Source: DATCJA01 sp963814955 (GTDB lineage Bacteria; Acidobacteriota; Vicinamibacteria; Vicinamibacterales; UBA2999). Taken from it: 64,000 nucleotides of DNA. This document shows positions 50,454-59,504 of the stretch, piece after piece. Location of the stretch: positions 186,001-250,000 of the forward strand of contig CAWFEX010000012.1 of assembly GCA_963814955.1 (NCBI GenBank), given 5' to 3'. Position 1 is the first letter of the stretch. Each line of letters opens with the position of its first letter. The position numbers were made by a program, and so were the translations under genes. The notes beneath the pieces were generated by a model. It was given only the letters and a program-made list of their open reading frames with translations, made no database searches and was not told the DNA's origin.

Positions 50454-51200
50454 ATGAAACGCAAAGAACGCCATCAACTCAAGGAAAACGAGCTCGTCGA
50501 GATGATCGTCAGCGCGCGAACAGCATTCGACGCGAACCGGAGCCGGCTGACACTCATTCTGCTGATTGTCGTCGTCGCTGGCGCCGTCGTTGGCGGCATC
50601 GCGATGTGGCGGCGGAACACCAACTCGCGTGCGGAGCAGCTGCTGGCCGATGCCATGGTGGCGTTCAATGCGCGCGTCATTCCAGTCACCACAGAGCCGA
50701 CGCAGCCGGGCGAAGTACCCGCGGCGGCCGGCATCGGCGCCACCGGGTCGTTCCCAACCGTTGCGGCCAAGCTCACCGCGGCGCTGCCAAAGCTCAAGGC
50801 GGCCGCGGATGCCTACCCCGATAGCGACGCCGGCATCACTGCGCGCTACCACTACGCGTCATCGCTGGCCGCCACCGGCAAGTACGATGAGGGCATTCGG
50901 GCCTTTGACGAGGTCGTGCGCCGAGCCGGCGTGTCGAGTCTATACGGCCGGATGGCGCTGTTTGGAAAAGCCGACACGCAGGCACGCGCCGGTCAGTTCG
51001 ACGCGGCAATCGCGACGTGGAAGGAGCTGGCGTCGAGCACGGACGAAGCGCTGCCGAAGGACGCGATCCTGATGGAGTTGGGCAAGGCGTACCAGGCGGC
51101 GGGGAAGACCGAGGAAGCCCGCAAATTGTTCAACCAGATCGTGGAAGAGCACCCGACGTCTCCGTACACGGCGGAGGCGCGAGCCGAGCTCGGCAGCTAA
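50454..51200 (+). CDS. Inner-membrane tetratricopeptide repeat protein (YfgM/BamD-like)
   Basis: This 248-aa protein has a cytoplasmic N-terminal stretch of about 30 residues, one transmembrane helix (about 32-51, LTLILLIVVVAGAVVGGIAM) and a periplasmic TPR domain with YHYASSLAATGKYDEGIRAF, KADTQARAGQFDAAIATW and GKAYQAAGKTEEARKLF. That layout matches YfgM-type ancillary translocon/chaperone proteins. It also resembles other periplasmic TPR adaptors. Confidence 0.75.
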   Translation: MKRKERHQLKENELVEMIVSARTAFDANRSRLTLILLIVVVAGAVVGGIAMWRRNTNSRAEQLLADAMVAFNARVIPVTTEPTQPGEVPAAAGIGATGSFPTVAAKLTAALPKLKAAADAYPDSDAGITARYHYASSLAATGKYDEGIRAFDEVVRRAGVSSLYGRMALFGKADTQARAGQFDAAIATWKELASSTDEALPKDAILMELGKAYQAAGKTEEARKLFNQIVEEHPTSPYTAEARAELGS

Positions 51201-51213
51201 GACGAAACCGGAA

Positions 51214-51258
51214 CCACGAAGACCACGAAGATTTCAAAGATCTTCGTGACCTTCGTGG
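51214..51258. terminator. Bidirectional hairpin between convergent genes
   Basis: CCACGAAGACCACGAAGAT pairs with ATCTTCGTGACCTTCGTGG across a seven-base loop. The arms are themselves nine-base tandem units. It lies between the TPR gene and the peptide-binding gene, both ending here. There is no T-run, so Rho-independent action is uncertain. Confidence 0.55.
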
Positions 51259-51260
51259 TT

Positions 51261-52793
51261 TCAGCGCGCCTTCCTGACGTCCTTGAATCCAACGAAATCA
51301 GCCTGCGCCGATAACCGCAGACCGCTGATGTTTGGCCGCACTACGGCGATGTTGGTCTTGTACCAGAGACTGACGTACGGAACGTCTTCGGCCACGATTT
51401 TCTGGACCTCACTGTAGTACTTCCGCCGCTCTTCGTCGGTACTTGCGCGCGTCGCAAGGTCGAGCCACCGATCCACGTCGGGATTCTTGTAATGAGCGCG
51501 GTTGAAGCCCACGGGTGGGACCTGCTCGGAATGAAAGGCCCTTCTGAGTATGTCCGGATCGGTAACTCCCACCCATTGCAGCGTGTACATCTGAACGTTG
51601 CCTGACAGCACGTCCGCGTAGAAGGTGGCGAACTCGTAGGATCGGACGTCGACGTCGATGCCGACTCGCTTGAGATCCTGCTGAATCACCGTGGCCTGGA
51701 GCCGGTAAAACTCGTCCGTGGACGTCTTCAGCGACAGTCGCACGCGCGCCAGCGGACCGTCACCGTCGGGGTCCTGGTAGCCGGCCGCGTCGAGCAGCTG
51801 TTTCGCCTTCGGAACGTTGTATTCGAATTGCGGGACATCCGGTTCGAATGCCCATGTCACGGGCGACAGCACTCCGACAGCGGGTGTCGCGAGACCGCGA
51901 CGCAAGTACTTGACGATGGCCTCACGGTTCACGGCATGCGCGATCGCCTGACGAACGCGCTTGTCGGCCAGTACCCGATCGCGGAGGTTCAACCCGATGT
52001 AGGTGTAGTCCACACCCGGTGCCTCGACGACACGCAGCTCGCGCCGGCGCTGAAGCTCGAACGCGATGTCGGGAGAGATATCGTTCACGGTCACGTCCGC
52101 CGCTCCCTTGCGCAGCTCCAGTGCCCGCATCGTTTCGTCGGGAACGATCTTGAGAACGATGCCGGCATTGAGCGGAAGGCCATCCCAGTAGCCCTCGAAG
52201 GCGGACAACTCAACCTGCTCGTCGGCGAGGTAGCGAACGAACCGGTACGGCCCGCTGCCAATGGGAAAGGTCCGCAGCGAATCACCCGCCTCCGCGGGAA
52301 CGATGGGCATGACGAGCTGAATGGGGAACGATCCAGACGGCTCCTTCAGCTTGAACACCACGGTGTAGTCGTCCATCGCCGTGACGCTGCCGAGCATCCG
52401 ATATGCGCCTTTCCGCGGTGACACGAAATCCGGATCGAGAAAGCTGCTGAAGGTGTAAACAACGTCCTTCGCGGTGAGCTCGTGTCCGTCATGAAACCGG
52501 ATGCCGCGCCGAAGGTGCGCGATGTAGGTAAGCGGATCCGGGTTGTCGAGGCGCGCCGCCACTCCTGGCGCCACGCGGAGGTGTTCGTCGTTCACCATGA
52601 GGCCGCTGTAAACGAGCTCATGGACCCGCTGCGAGACTTCGTCGGTGCCGACCCGCGGATCGAAGTTCAGGGGCGACAGGCGGACCAGCACCGTGACGAC
52701 ATTCGGATCGCTCGAGAAGCTCTGTGGGCGAGCGCACGCGGCAGCGAAGGCGACCCAAAAAGCCAGATGCAGCACGCAAACGACGCGGCGCAC
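51261..52793 (-). CDS. Peptide/oligopeptide-binding lipoprotein of an ABC transporter (SBP_bac_5)
   Basis: This solute-binding protein of about 510 aa has a lipobox (FAAACARP). Family motifs include LTYIAHLRRGIRFHDGHELTAKD (in two pieces) and LRDRVLADKRVRQAIAHAVNR. It would bring oligopeptides, nickel complexes or similar to a permease, but no permease or ATPase gene is adjacent. GTG 52793 was chosen: it follows the mutS stop by one base and the end of mutS provides AGGAAGAG as a ribosome binding site; TTG 52811 is also possible. Confidence 0.88.
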   Translation of the reverse strand: MRRVVCVLHLAFWVAFAAACARPQSFSSDPNVVTVLVRLSPLNFDPRVGTDEVSQRVHELVYSGLMVNDEHLRVAPGVAARLDNPDPLTYIAHLRRGIRFHDGHELTAKDVVYTFSSFLDPDFVSPRKGAYRMLGSVTAMDDYTVVFKLKEPSGSFPIQLVMPIVPAEAGDSLRTFPIGSGPYRFVRYLADEQVELSAFEGYWDGLPLNAGIVLKIVPDETMRALELRKGAADVTVNDISPDIAFELQRRRELRVVEAPGVDYTYIGLNLRDRVLADKRVRQAIAHAVNREAIVKYLRRGLATPAVGVLSPVTWAFEPDVPQFEYNVPKAKQLLDAAGYQDPDGDGPLARVRLSLKTSTDEFYRLQATVIQQDLKRVGIDVDVRSYEFATFYADVLSGNVQMYTLQWVGVTDPDILRRAFHSEQVPPVGFNRAHYKNPDVDRWLDLATRASTDEERRKYYSEVQKIVAEDVPYVSLWYKTNIAVVRPNISGLRLSAQADFVGFKDVRKAR

Positions 52794-52794
52794 G

Positions 52795-55464
52795 TCACTC
52801 TTCCTCTGCAAGCTTCTTCAGCTCGGCAATCAGCTCCAGCGCCCGGCGTGGAGTAATGCCGTCCACATCAACCGAGCGAAGCTGTCGGACGACCTCCTGA
52901 TCGCGCCGTGACGAAGCGTCATCGAGGAGGGGAGTCGTCTCGCCAGCAGGCCTCGCGAACAACCCGAGCTGCCGGGTGTCGGGATCCCCGGGCGCACCTG
53001 AAAGGGTGGGCCGGCCGCCGCGCGAGAGCTCGTCGCGCTCGAGCCCGCGAAGAATCTCTTTGGCCCGTCCCACCACGGCTGGCGGCAGGCCGGCCAGCCT
53101 GGCCACCTGAATCCCGTAGCTGCGGTCAGAGCGGCCTGGCACGATCTTCCGCAGGAAGATGATGTCCTCTTTCCATTCGCGCGCCGACACGTGCATGTTG
53201 ACGACGCCAGGAAAGGAGTCGGCAAGGTCGGTGAGCTCGTGGTAATGGGTCGCGAAAAGCGTTTTGGGTCGTGCTTTCGCGTTCGTGACGAGGTATTCGG
53301 CCACGGCCCAGGCGATGCTCAGGCCGTCGAACGTCGACGTGCCGCGGCCGATCTCGTCGAGCACCACGAGGCTGCGCGATGTCGCGGTGTGCAGAATGTT
53401 CGCGGTCTCCTGCATTTCCACCATGAACGTCGACTGCCCTCGTGCGATGTTGTCCGACGCTCCGACTCGCGCGAAGATGCGATCGACGGTTGGAATCTTG
53501 GCGTCGCGGGCGGGCACGAACGACCCCATTTGTGCGAGCAGCGGAATCAGCGCCACCTGCCGCAGATAGGTGGACTTGCCGCCCATGTTGGGGCCGGTCA
53601 GGATGACGAGCTGCCGCGTCGATCCGTTCAGCTCCACATCGTTCGGGACAAAAGCGCCGGAGGCGTGGCGTTCCACGACCGGATGCCGCGCATCGGCGGC
53701 GACGAGCTCGTCGCCGTCGTGGACGTGAGGCTTCGTGAAGTTCGCCACGGCCGCCGTTTCGGCCAGCGACGCCAGCACGTCGAGCGTTGCGAGCGCACGG
53801 GCCGTGTCCTGAATGCGAGGCGCTTCGGCCGCCACCGCAGACCTTAACCGTTCGAAAATCTCCAGCTCGCGCTCGAGGATCCGCTCGTCGGCCCCGAGCA
53901 CTGTGCTCTCGTATTCTTTGAGCGCGGGCGTCGTAAACCGTTCTCCACCGGCAATGGTTTGTTTGCGGTGGTAGTCGTCGGGAACCGCGTGAAGGTTCGA
54001 CTTCGATATTTCGATGTAATAACCGAAGACGCGGTTGAAGCGGACCTTGAGCGAGCCAATTCCAGTCCGCACCCGCTCGCGCTCCTCCATTTCGGCAATC
54101 ACTTGTCGTCCGGAGCGGCTGATTGCTTTGAGGCGATCGAGCTCCGCGTCGACGCCGTCTCTGGTAAAGCCGCCGTCGCGGGCGAACGCTGGCGGTTCGT
54201 CGATGATCGTCTTCTCGATGAGATCGCGCGTCTCGGCCAAATCGTCGAGCTCGGCGATCAGACTACGCAGGAGCGGGGCCTGCAGATCCGCGAGCGCCGT
54301 TCTGATGCGCGGCACCGCAGCCAGAGACAGCCTCAGCGACACGAAATCTCGGGGAGCGGCCGTTCCCAGTGCGACGCGAGCCACGAGACGTTCGAGATCG
54401 AGAACGGCCTTCAGCGTTTCACGGAACTTCCCGCGGTCGGTTGCACGGAACGCGAGCTCCTCGACGGCATCGAGCCGATCGCGGATCCGTTCCAGGCTCC
54501 GGAGCGGCCTCAGCAGCCACGCGCGGAGCAACCGTCCGCCCATGGAGGTGACCGTCCGATCGATCTCGTGAAGCAGCGAACCGGCGACCGTGCCGTCGCT
54601 TCCAGCAACGACCTCGAGATGTTTGAGAGTAATCGGGTCGATAAGAAGAGCGTCGGCACTGGTCTTGTAGCCGATTGTGTGGACGTGGGCCAGGTCGGCC
54701 TTCTGCGTGTCGCGCAGGTACGCGATGAGTCCACCAGCCGCCTGAACTGCGGCAAGACGACCTTCAAGGCCGTACCCTTCGAGGCCGTGGACTTTGAGCT
54801 GCTGGAGCAGCGACCGCCGCGCTGTCTCTGCCTCGAACGTCCATGCGTCGGCGGTGGTCACCGGGAGCTGCAGACGCGTGATCTCCCGAATCCCGTCCGC
54901 AGCCGTCGAATCGGCCGGTACGACGATCTCCCGCGGACGCAGGACCTCGATTTCGTCTCCCAGCGCCTCGCGCCCTTCGACGCCCACGTATTCGGCGCTC
55001 GTGAACTCTCCGGTAGATACATCGATCAGCGCCACACCGTAGACGTCCCGATCGGCGACTATAGCCATCAGGTACGCGGGTTCGCGCGCCGCCAGATACG
55101 CGGCATCGGTGAGGGTGCCGGGAGAGACAACCCGAACGACTTCGCGCCGGACGAGCCCCTTGGCCTTTCTGGCGTCTTCGACCTGCTCGCAAATTGCAAC
55201 GCGGAACCCTTTCGTGACCAACTTGGCAAGGTAGCCATCCATCGCGTGAAATGGAACACCGCACATCGGAATGGCGCCGCCGTCGCCGTCCTTCGATCGC
55301 GACGTCAGCGTCAGATCGAGCGCTCGCGCGGCTACGAGGGCGTCTTCATAGAACATCTCGTAGAAGTCACCCATCCGGAAGAACACGATCGCGTCGCGAT
55401 GCTGACGCTTGGCGTCGAGGTACTGACGCATGGCCGGGGTGACGGAGGAGGATGCCTGCTGCAT
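52795..55464 (-). CDS. mutS: DNA mismatch repair protein MutS
   Basis: MutS recognises mismatches and starts repair (889 aa). The mismatch-binding Phe-x-Glu is in VFFRMGDFYEMFYEDA near residue 37. The ABC ATPase has Walker A GPNMGGKSTYLRQ and VLDEIGRGTSTFDGLSIAW. The C-terminal dimerisation helix is present. ATG 55464 gives the typical start. It is divergent from tsaB. Confidence 0.96.
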   Translation of the reverse strand: MQQASSSVTPAMRQYLDAKRQHRDAIVFFRMGDFYEMFYEDALVAARALDLTLTSRSKDGDGGAIPMCGVPFHAMDGYLAKLVTKGFRVAICEQVEDARKAKGLVRREVVRVVSPGTLTDAAYLAAREPAYLMAIVADRDVYGVALIDVSTGEFTSAEYVGVEGREALGDEIEVLRPREIVVPADSTAADGIREITRLQLPVTTADAWTFEAETARRSLLQQLKVHGLEGYGLEGRLAAVQAAGGLIAYLRDTQKADLAHVHTIGYKTSADALLIDPITLKHLEVVAGSDGTVAGSLLHEIDRTVTSMGGRLLRAWLLRPLRSLERIRDRLDAVEELAFRATDRGKFRETLKAVLDLERLVARVALGTAAPRDFVSLRLSLAAVPRIRTALADLQAPLLRSLIAELDDLAETRDLIEKTIIDEPPAFARDGGFTRDGVDAELDRLKAISRSGRQVIAEMEERERVRTGIGSLKVRFNRVFGYYIEISKSNLHAVPDDYHRKQTIAGGERFTTPALKEYESTVLGADERILERELEIFERLRSAVAAEAPRIQDTARALATLDVLASLAETAAVANFTKPHVHDGDELVAADARHPVVERHASGAFVPNDVELNGSTRQLVILTGPNMGGKSTYLRQVALIPLLAQMGSFVPARDAKIPTVDRIFARVGASDNIARGQSTFMVEMQETANILHTATSRSLVVLDEIGRGTSTFDGLSIAWAVAEYLVTNAKARPKTLFATHYHELTDLADSFPGVVNMHVSAREWKEDIIFLRKIVPGRSDRSYGIQVARLAGLPPAVVGRAKEILRGLERDELSRGGRPTLSGAPGDPDTRQLGLFARPAGETTPLLDDASSRRDQEVVRQLRSVDVDGITPRRALELIAELKKLAEEE

Positions 55465-55505
55465 TGCGTAATTGACGTATTCACGAATTATTATCTGTCA
55501 CTCAG

Positions 55506-56240
55506 ATGCTGATCCTGGCCCTCGACACGACGACCAGTGGTGGCAGCTGCGCCCTGATGCGCGACGATCGTATCGTTCGTGAGGAGGCAAGCGACAGCTC
55601 ACGGTCGCACGCAGCGAGGCTTCCGGGAGAGCTCGTATCGCTCCTGGAGCGTGAAGCAGTCGCGCTTGCTGAAATCGATGGGCTCGCGGTCGGCGTCGGG
55701 CCCGGGTCGTTTACCGGACTGCGCGTCGGTATAGCAACGATGCAGGGACTCGCCGTGGCGCTGAATCGTCCGTTGTTTGGTGTGTCTGCCCTCGACGCGC
55801 TGGCAACACTTGCGATCGACGGGTCTGGGCCGATCACGCGACCAGATCCGCCCCACGGGCCTGAGTCTGCCCGGGCGGTCACTGACGGCCCTGTTGCCAC
55901 GTGGATTGATGCCTGGCGTGGCGAGGTGTACGCATCGGTGTACGAACACGGCGCGGAAGTGGAACCGCCGACGGTGGCTGCGCCCGAACAAGTGCTGCGT
56001 AGACTCGCAGGCCGATCCACGCTGTTCACGGGCGACGGCGCCGAAGTGCATCGGGAAGCGATCCGTGCGGCACTCGGCCATCACGCGCGCTTTACCGAGC
56101 CCGTGATGCCGTTGCTGGCCGGCGCGATGGCTGGTCTGGCCGCGAAAGACTTCAGAGCAGGACGTCGGCCGCTCCCGCACGCGATCAGGCCGCTGTACGT
56201 CCGCCGATCTGACGCGGAACTCGCCAGGAATCGGGCATGA
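55506..56240 (+). CDS. tsaB: tRNA threonylcarbamoyladenosine biosynthesis protein TsaB
   Basis: TsaB scaffolds TsaD in making the t6A modification at position 37 of ANN-decoding tRNAs (244 aa). It begins MLILALDTTTSGGSCAL and keeps VGVGPGSFTGLRVGIATMQG. An insertion of about 15 residues (SGPITRPDPPHGPESA) precedes TWIDAWRGEVYASVY. Its stop overlaps rimI by four bases. Confidence 0.93.
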   Translation: MLILALDTTTSGGSCALMRDDRIVREEASDSSRSHAARLPGELVSLLEREAVALAEIDGLAVGVGPGSFTGLRVGIATMQGLAVALNRPLFGVSALDALATLAIDGSGPITRPDPPHGPESARAVTDGPVATWIDAWRGEVYASVYEHGAEVEPPTVAAPEQVLRRLAGRSTLFTGDGAEVHREAIRAALGHHARFTEPVMPLLAGAMAGLAAKDFRAGRRPLPHAIRPLYVRRSDAELARNRA

Positions 56241-56734
56241 CTACACCAGAGACGGTAGGGCGGTACTGGATTGAACCGCTTGCAGACGAGCTCGACCTCG
56301 ACGGCGTTCTCGAGGTCGAGGCCGAATCGTTCACCAATCCGTGGACGCGTGAGATGTACGCCTGGGAACTGCAGAACCGCGCAATGTGCCACATCCTCCT
56401 GGTGCGGACCGAGGAGTGCCGGGTCGCGGGTTTCTGCGCCTTCTGGCTCGTCCTCGACGAGATCCACATCAACAACTTTGCGTTGCGTCCGCGGTTCCGT
56501 GCCCAGGGTATTGGCACCGGACTGTTGCGACAAGTACTTGCGGAAGGCCGGAATCTGGGGGCGCGGCGGGCGACGCTCGAGGTGCGGGCATCCAACGAAT
56601 TGGCACGTCGTCTGTACGAACGGATGGGGTTTTATGTGGCGGGCATTCGGCGGAACTACTACACAAATCCCGTTGAAGATGCGCTGGTCTTGTGGCGAGA
56701 CGAAGAGCTCCCGGCTCAGGAGCAGCGCGTCTAG
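56237..56734 (+). CDS. rimI: Ribosomal-protein-alanine N-acetyltransferase RimI-like (GNAT)
   Basis: This 165-aa GNAT acetyltransferase acetylates the N-terminus of S18 in its model. The acetyl-CoA loop is RPRFRAQGIGTGLLRQVL, with LEVRASNELARRLYERMGFY following. The ATGA overlap with tsaB is a common tsaB-rimI pairing and supports the assignment. Confidence 0.92.
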   Translation: MTTPETVGRYWIEPLADELDLDGVLEVEAESFTNPWTREMYAWELQNRAMCHILLVRTEECRVAGFCAFWLVLDEIHINNFALRPRFRAQGIGTGLLRQVLAEGRNLGARRATLEVRASNELARRLYERMGFYVAGIRRNYYTNPVEDALVLWRDEELPAQEQRV

Positions 56735-56842
56735 CCCGTCCCCGGGTTGGGCCATCTGGCTCCCGAGCGACAAGTATGCTACCTTGCCGGTAGGGTAAAG
56801 ACCGCGTGACGGGTCTTCTTCAATGAAGAGGAGGGGCGGCCT

Positions 56843-57085
56843 ATGAATGCTGCTGAAGCACAGGAAGTCAAACACCTGTTGCTGCACCACAACGATCAAT
56901 ACCGCCAGCTTGCCGAACAGCACCACCAGTTGGACCACCGCCTGCACGAACTCACCGATAAACATTACCTCTCGCCCACGGAACAACTTGAAGAAGTCAA
57001 CCTGAAGAAACGCAAACTCGCGCTGAAGGACCGCATGGAAGCGATAGTCCGCGAGTTCAGGGGGGGAAACGGCCACACGTCGTAG
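56843..57085 (+). CDS. DUF465 (YdcH-like) helical protein
   Basis: This 80-aa protein has one long coiled-coil helix with HNDQYRQLAEQHHQLDHRLH and EEVNLKKRKLALKDRMEAI, as in DUF465. The function is unknown. GAGGAGGGG before the ATG is a strong ribosome binding site. Confidence 0.85.
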   Translation: MNAAEAQEVKHLLLHHNDQYRQLAEQHHQLDHRLHELTDKHYLSPTEQLEEVNLKKRKLALKDRMEAIVREFRGGNGHTS

Positions 57086-57100
57086 CCGTGGGGGCAATCA

Positions 57101-57184
57101 TAAGGCACAAGTCACAAGGCACAAGTCACAAGGCCCAACGATCTGGGTTTCACTTGTGACTTGTGAATTGCGCCCAGTGACTTT
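57101..57184. repeat. CACAAGT-type heptamer repeat with inverted arm, second locus
   Basis: CACAAGTCACAAGG units (two full) are followed after CCCAACGATCTGGG by CACTTGTGACTTGTGAATTG, the reverse complement with changes. It is related to the array at 3014-3157. Confidence 0.75.
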
Positions 57185-57201
57185 GATGTAGTGTTTCTTT
57201 T

Positions 57202-57837
57202 GTGCGGATCGATCCCGCAGGCTGGCCCTTTGTTGGCGCCGCGATCGTCGCCGGTGCCCTCGGCGCTCTGTTCCTCAGTACCGTTCTCGGCCTGGCCTTC
57301 CTGATCCTGGCCGGCATTTTTCTGTTTTTCTTTCGCGACCCCGACCGCGTCCCGACGCAGGCCCCCGGCGCCGTGCTGGCGCCGGCCGACGGTCGTGTCC
57401 TGATCGCCGGGCCGTCAACAGCCCGGGATTTTCCGCCCGATAACTGGAAGCAGATAAGCATGTTCCTGTCGCCGGTCGATGTACACGTCAACAGGCTGCC
57501 TGTCGGAGGAGTCGTCGCTCGAGTGGAGTACCATCCCGGCCAGTTCCTTCCGGCCTATCGCACCGACGCCGGCGATCTGAACGAGTACACTGAGGTCTGG
57601 ATCGACCATGCCGGGCAGCCGGTCGTCGTCCGGCAGGTCGTGGGCATCCTCGCTCGAAGGGTGGTCTGCCGCATCAGGCAGGGCGCCGAGGTTCAGGCCG
57701 GCGACCGCTTCGGCGTCATGAAGTTCGGATCCCGGATGGACGTGTTCGTCCCGGCAGATGCGCAGGTCATGGCGAAGGTCGGGGATCGAGTGGTTGCCGC
57801 CGTCACCGTCATCGCCTCTCTGTCCCAATCACGATGA
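57202..57837 (+). CDS. psd: Phosphatidylserine decarboxylase proenzyme
   Basis: This membrane enzyme converts phosphatidylserine to phosphatidylethanolamine. It is the short (PSD-A type) form of 211 aa. The pyruvoyl cleavage site GS is in VMKFGSRMDVFVP (about 175). Histidine VHVNRLP of the active site and one or two N-terminal hydrophobic segments are seen. GTG 57202 was chosen by homology; it is coupled by ATGA to pssA. Confidence 0.93.
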   Translation: MRIDPAGWPFVGAAIVAGALGALFLSTVLGLAFLILAGIFLFFFRDPDRVPTQAPGAVLAPADGRVLIAGPSTARDFPPDNWKQISMFLSPVDVHVNRLPVGGVVARVEYHPGQFLPAYRTDAGDLNEYTEVWIDHAGQPVVVRQVVGILARRVVCRIRQGAEVQAGDRFGVMKFGSRMDVFVPADAQVMAKVGDRVVAAVTVIASLSQSR

Positions 57838-58679
57838 ACGACGACAACCAACGGTCACGGTCGCGAATCAGAATGCTGAGGCCGCTTCGCCGGCGCAGCG
57901 ATGTTGCGCAGCGCCGCCTGCGCCACGGCGTCTACCTCCTGCCGAGCATGTTCACGCTCGCGAACATGTTCTGCGGTTACGCCTGCATCGTCTACGCAAT
58001 GCGCGGCGAATTCATCACCGCCGCACCGTTCATCGGACTGGCCATCGTGGTCGACATGCTCGACGGCCGAATTGCGCGGATGACAGGCACCACGAGCGCG
58101 TTTGGCATCGAGTTCGATTCACTGGCCGACATTATTTCGTTTGGGGTGGCCCCCGCCATCCTGTCATTCTCGTGGGGGCTGCAGTCGCTCGGACGTCTGG
58201 GCTGGGCGGCCGGTTTCATCTTTGTCGCCGCCGCTGCGACCCGCCTGGCGCGTTTCAACATTCAGGCAGCGACTCACGACAAGCGCTTTTTTGTGGGAAT
58301 GCCGAGCCCCGCCGCGGCCGGTGTCCCTGCGGCAACGGTTTACGCGTATCCGTGGGGCCTCCACACGTATTCCGAGGCGCTGCCGGTGCTGGCCATGGTG
58401 ATTGTTCCTGCACTTCTGATGGTCAGCACCATCCGGTTTCGAAGTTTCAAGAATCTGGATTTCGGCGTCCGGCGCAGCTATCCGGTGCTGATCATCGGCG
58501 CGGTATTCCTTGCGCTTCTGGCCGCACATCCTGAAAGCGTCCTTGTCGTGCTGGCATACGGGTACCTCGCCTCAGCGTTCATCGAAATGGCGTGGCACCG
58601 CATCCGGCGGCGGAAGAGCCAGACAGATCCGGAAAGCGGCGAGACCACCAGGGAGACAAAGGATACGAAGGCGCTGTAA
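57834..58679 (+). CDS. pssA: CDP-diacylglycerol-serine O-phosphatidyltransferase
   Basis: PssA condenses CDP-diacylglycerol with serine. The CDP-alcohol phosphotransferase motif DMLDGRIARMTGTTSAFGIE, followed by FDSLAD, is complete (D-x2-DG-x2-AR-x8-G-x3-D-x3-D). It is an integral membrane protein of about eight helices and 281 aa. With psd it makes phosphatidylethanolamine. Confidence 0.93.
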   Translation: MNDDNQRSRSRIRMLRPLRRRSDVAQRRLRHGVYLLPSMFTLANMFCGYACIVYAMRGEFITAAPFIGLAIVVDMLDGRIARMTGTTSAFGIEFDSLADIISFGVAPAILSFSWGLQSLGRLGWAAGFIFVAAAATRLARFNIQAATHDKRFFVGMPSPAAAGVPAATVYAYPWGLHTYSEALPVLAMVIVPALLMVSTIRFRSFKNLDFGVRRSYPVLIIGAVFLALLAAHPESVLVVLAYGYLASAFIEMAWHRIRRRKSQTDPESGETTRETKDTKAL

Positions 58680-58761
58680 CGGGTGTAGGATTGTCCCGGT
58701 CTGGACAGCCAAATCGGTATCCCTGATGACGACGAGATGGCAATGGTAAGGAGGGTAGATC

Positions 58762-59430
58762 ATGCGCGTCAGTCCCCTCGCTACGGTGGCATTCGTCCTG
58801 TGTCTTTCGGGGCCTTCTTTCGCCCAGGAATGGATCGAGTACGTGAGTCGGGAAGATTTCTTCGCGGTGAATTTCCCCGCGCAACCGGCGGTGCGGGCGA
58901 TCACGTATCCCACCGAATACGGCATCACCGTACCCGGTCGCGTCCATAGCTCTCAGGACGGGCCGAACCGCTACTCCGTCACCGTCATCGATTATTCGAA
59001 GGTCCAAAAGCTCCACCAGGAGCGACTCGCCGACTGTCAGAAGTACCCCAACCTATGCAACAACCCATGGGTGGGCGAACTGCGAGGGGCGATGGACTAT
59101 GCGGCGTATCAATTCCTCAAGCGGGACGCGAAGGTCTCGCATTACGCGTACTACAACAGTGACCGAGTGGAAGGACGTCGGATACAGCTCGCCAACGCCG
59201 ATCGAACGCAGACGTTTGCCGCGATCCACATGCACCAGAATCGTCTCTATATTCTGGAGGGAACGGTCGCGGAAGGTGCACCACCGCCGGGACTGTTTCA
59301 GCAATCTCTGGGATTCGTCGACAAGGATGGGTTCAGGGTCCGGTATGACACCGTGTACTCGAACATGTACCCGCCCCCGCCGCGCGTGCAGTACCCAGGC
59401 ATGCCGGCGCCCGGGCAAACCGCCAGATGA
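58762..59430 (+). CDS. Exported protein of unknown function (222 aa)
   Basis: A signal peptide (MRVSPLATVAFVLCLSGPSFA) is followed by a globular domain with WIEYVSREDFFAVNFPAQPA, NRYSVTVIDYS and AIHMHQNRLYILEGTV. The C-terminus is Pro-rich. I recognise no family; the sequence resembles secreted proteins found next to lipid genes only in a general way. GTAAGGAGG precedes the ATG. Confidence 0.72.
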   Translation: MRVSPLATVAFVLCLSGPSFAQEWIEYVSREDFFAVNFPAQPAVRAITYPTEYGITVPGRVHSSQDGPNRYSVTVIDYSKVQKLHQERLADCQKYPNLCNNPWVGELRGAMDYAAYQFLKRDAKVSHYAYYNSDRVEGRRIQLANADRTQTFAAIHMHQNRLYILEGTVAEGAPPPGLFQQSLGFVDKDGFRVRYDTVYSNMYPPPPRVQYPGMPAPGQTAR

Positions 59431-59475
59431 CCGGCTGTGCAGGTCGGCGGTCGGGGGTGTCCGGCGCGCTTTGTA

Positions 59476-59497
59476 GGCGGGTCCGAAAGGACCCGCC
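59476..59497. terminator. GGCGGGTCC hairpin between convergent genes
   Basis: GGCGGGTCC-GAAA-GGACCCGCC is a perfect nine-pair stem with a GNRA-type loop and lies between two gene ends. It has no T-run and resembles the hairpins at 11213 and 14339. Confidence 0.5.
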
Positions 59498-59504
59498 CTA
59501 CGGC

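Noticed and set aside
51214..51258. Insertion-sequence inverted repeats
   Set aside because: The arms are nine-base tandem units around a seven-base loop with no transposase; it is a gene-end hairpin.
53959..55512. Plus-strand 517-aa reading frame opposite mutS
   Set aside because: It is antisense to well-conserved mutS sequence and has no recognisable domain.
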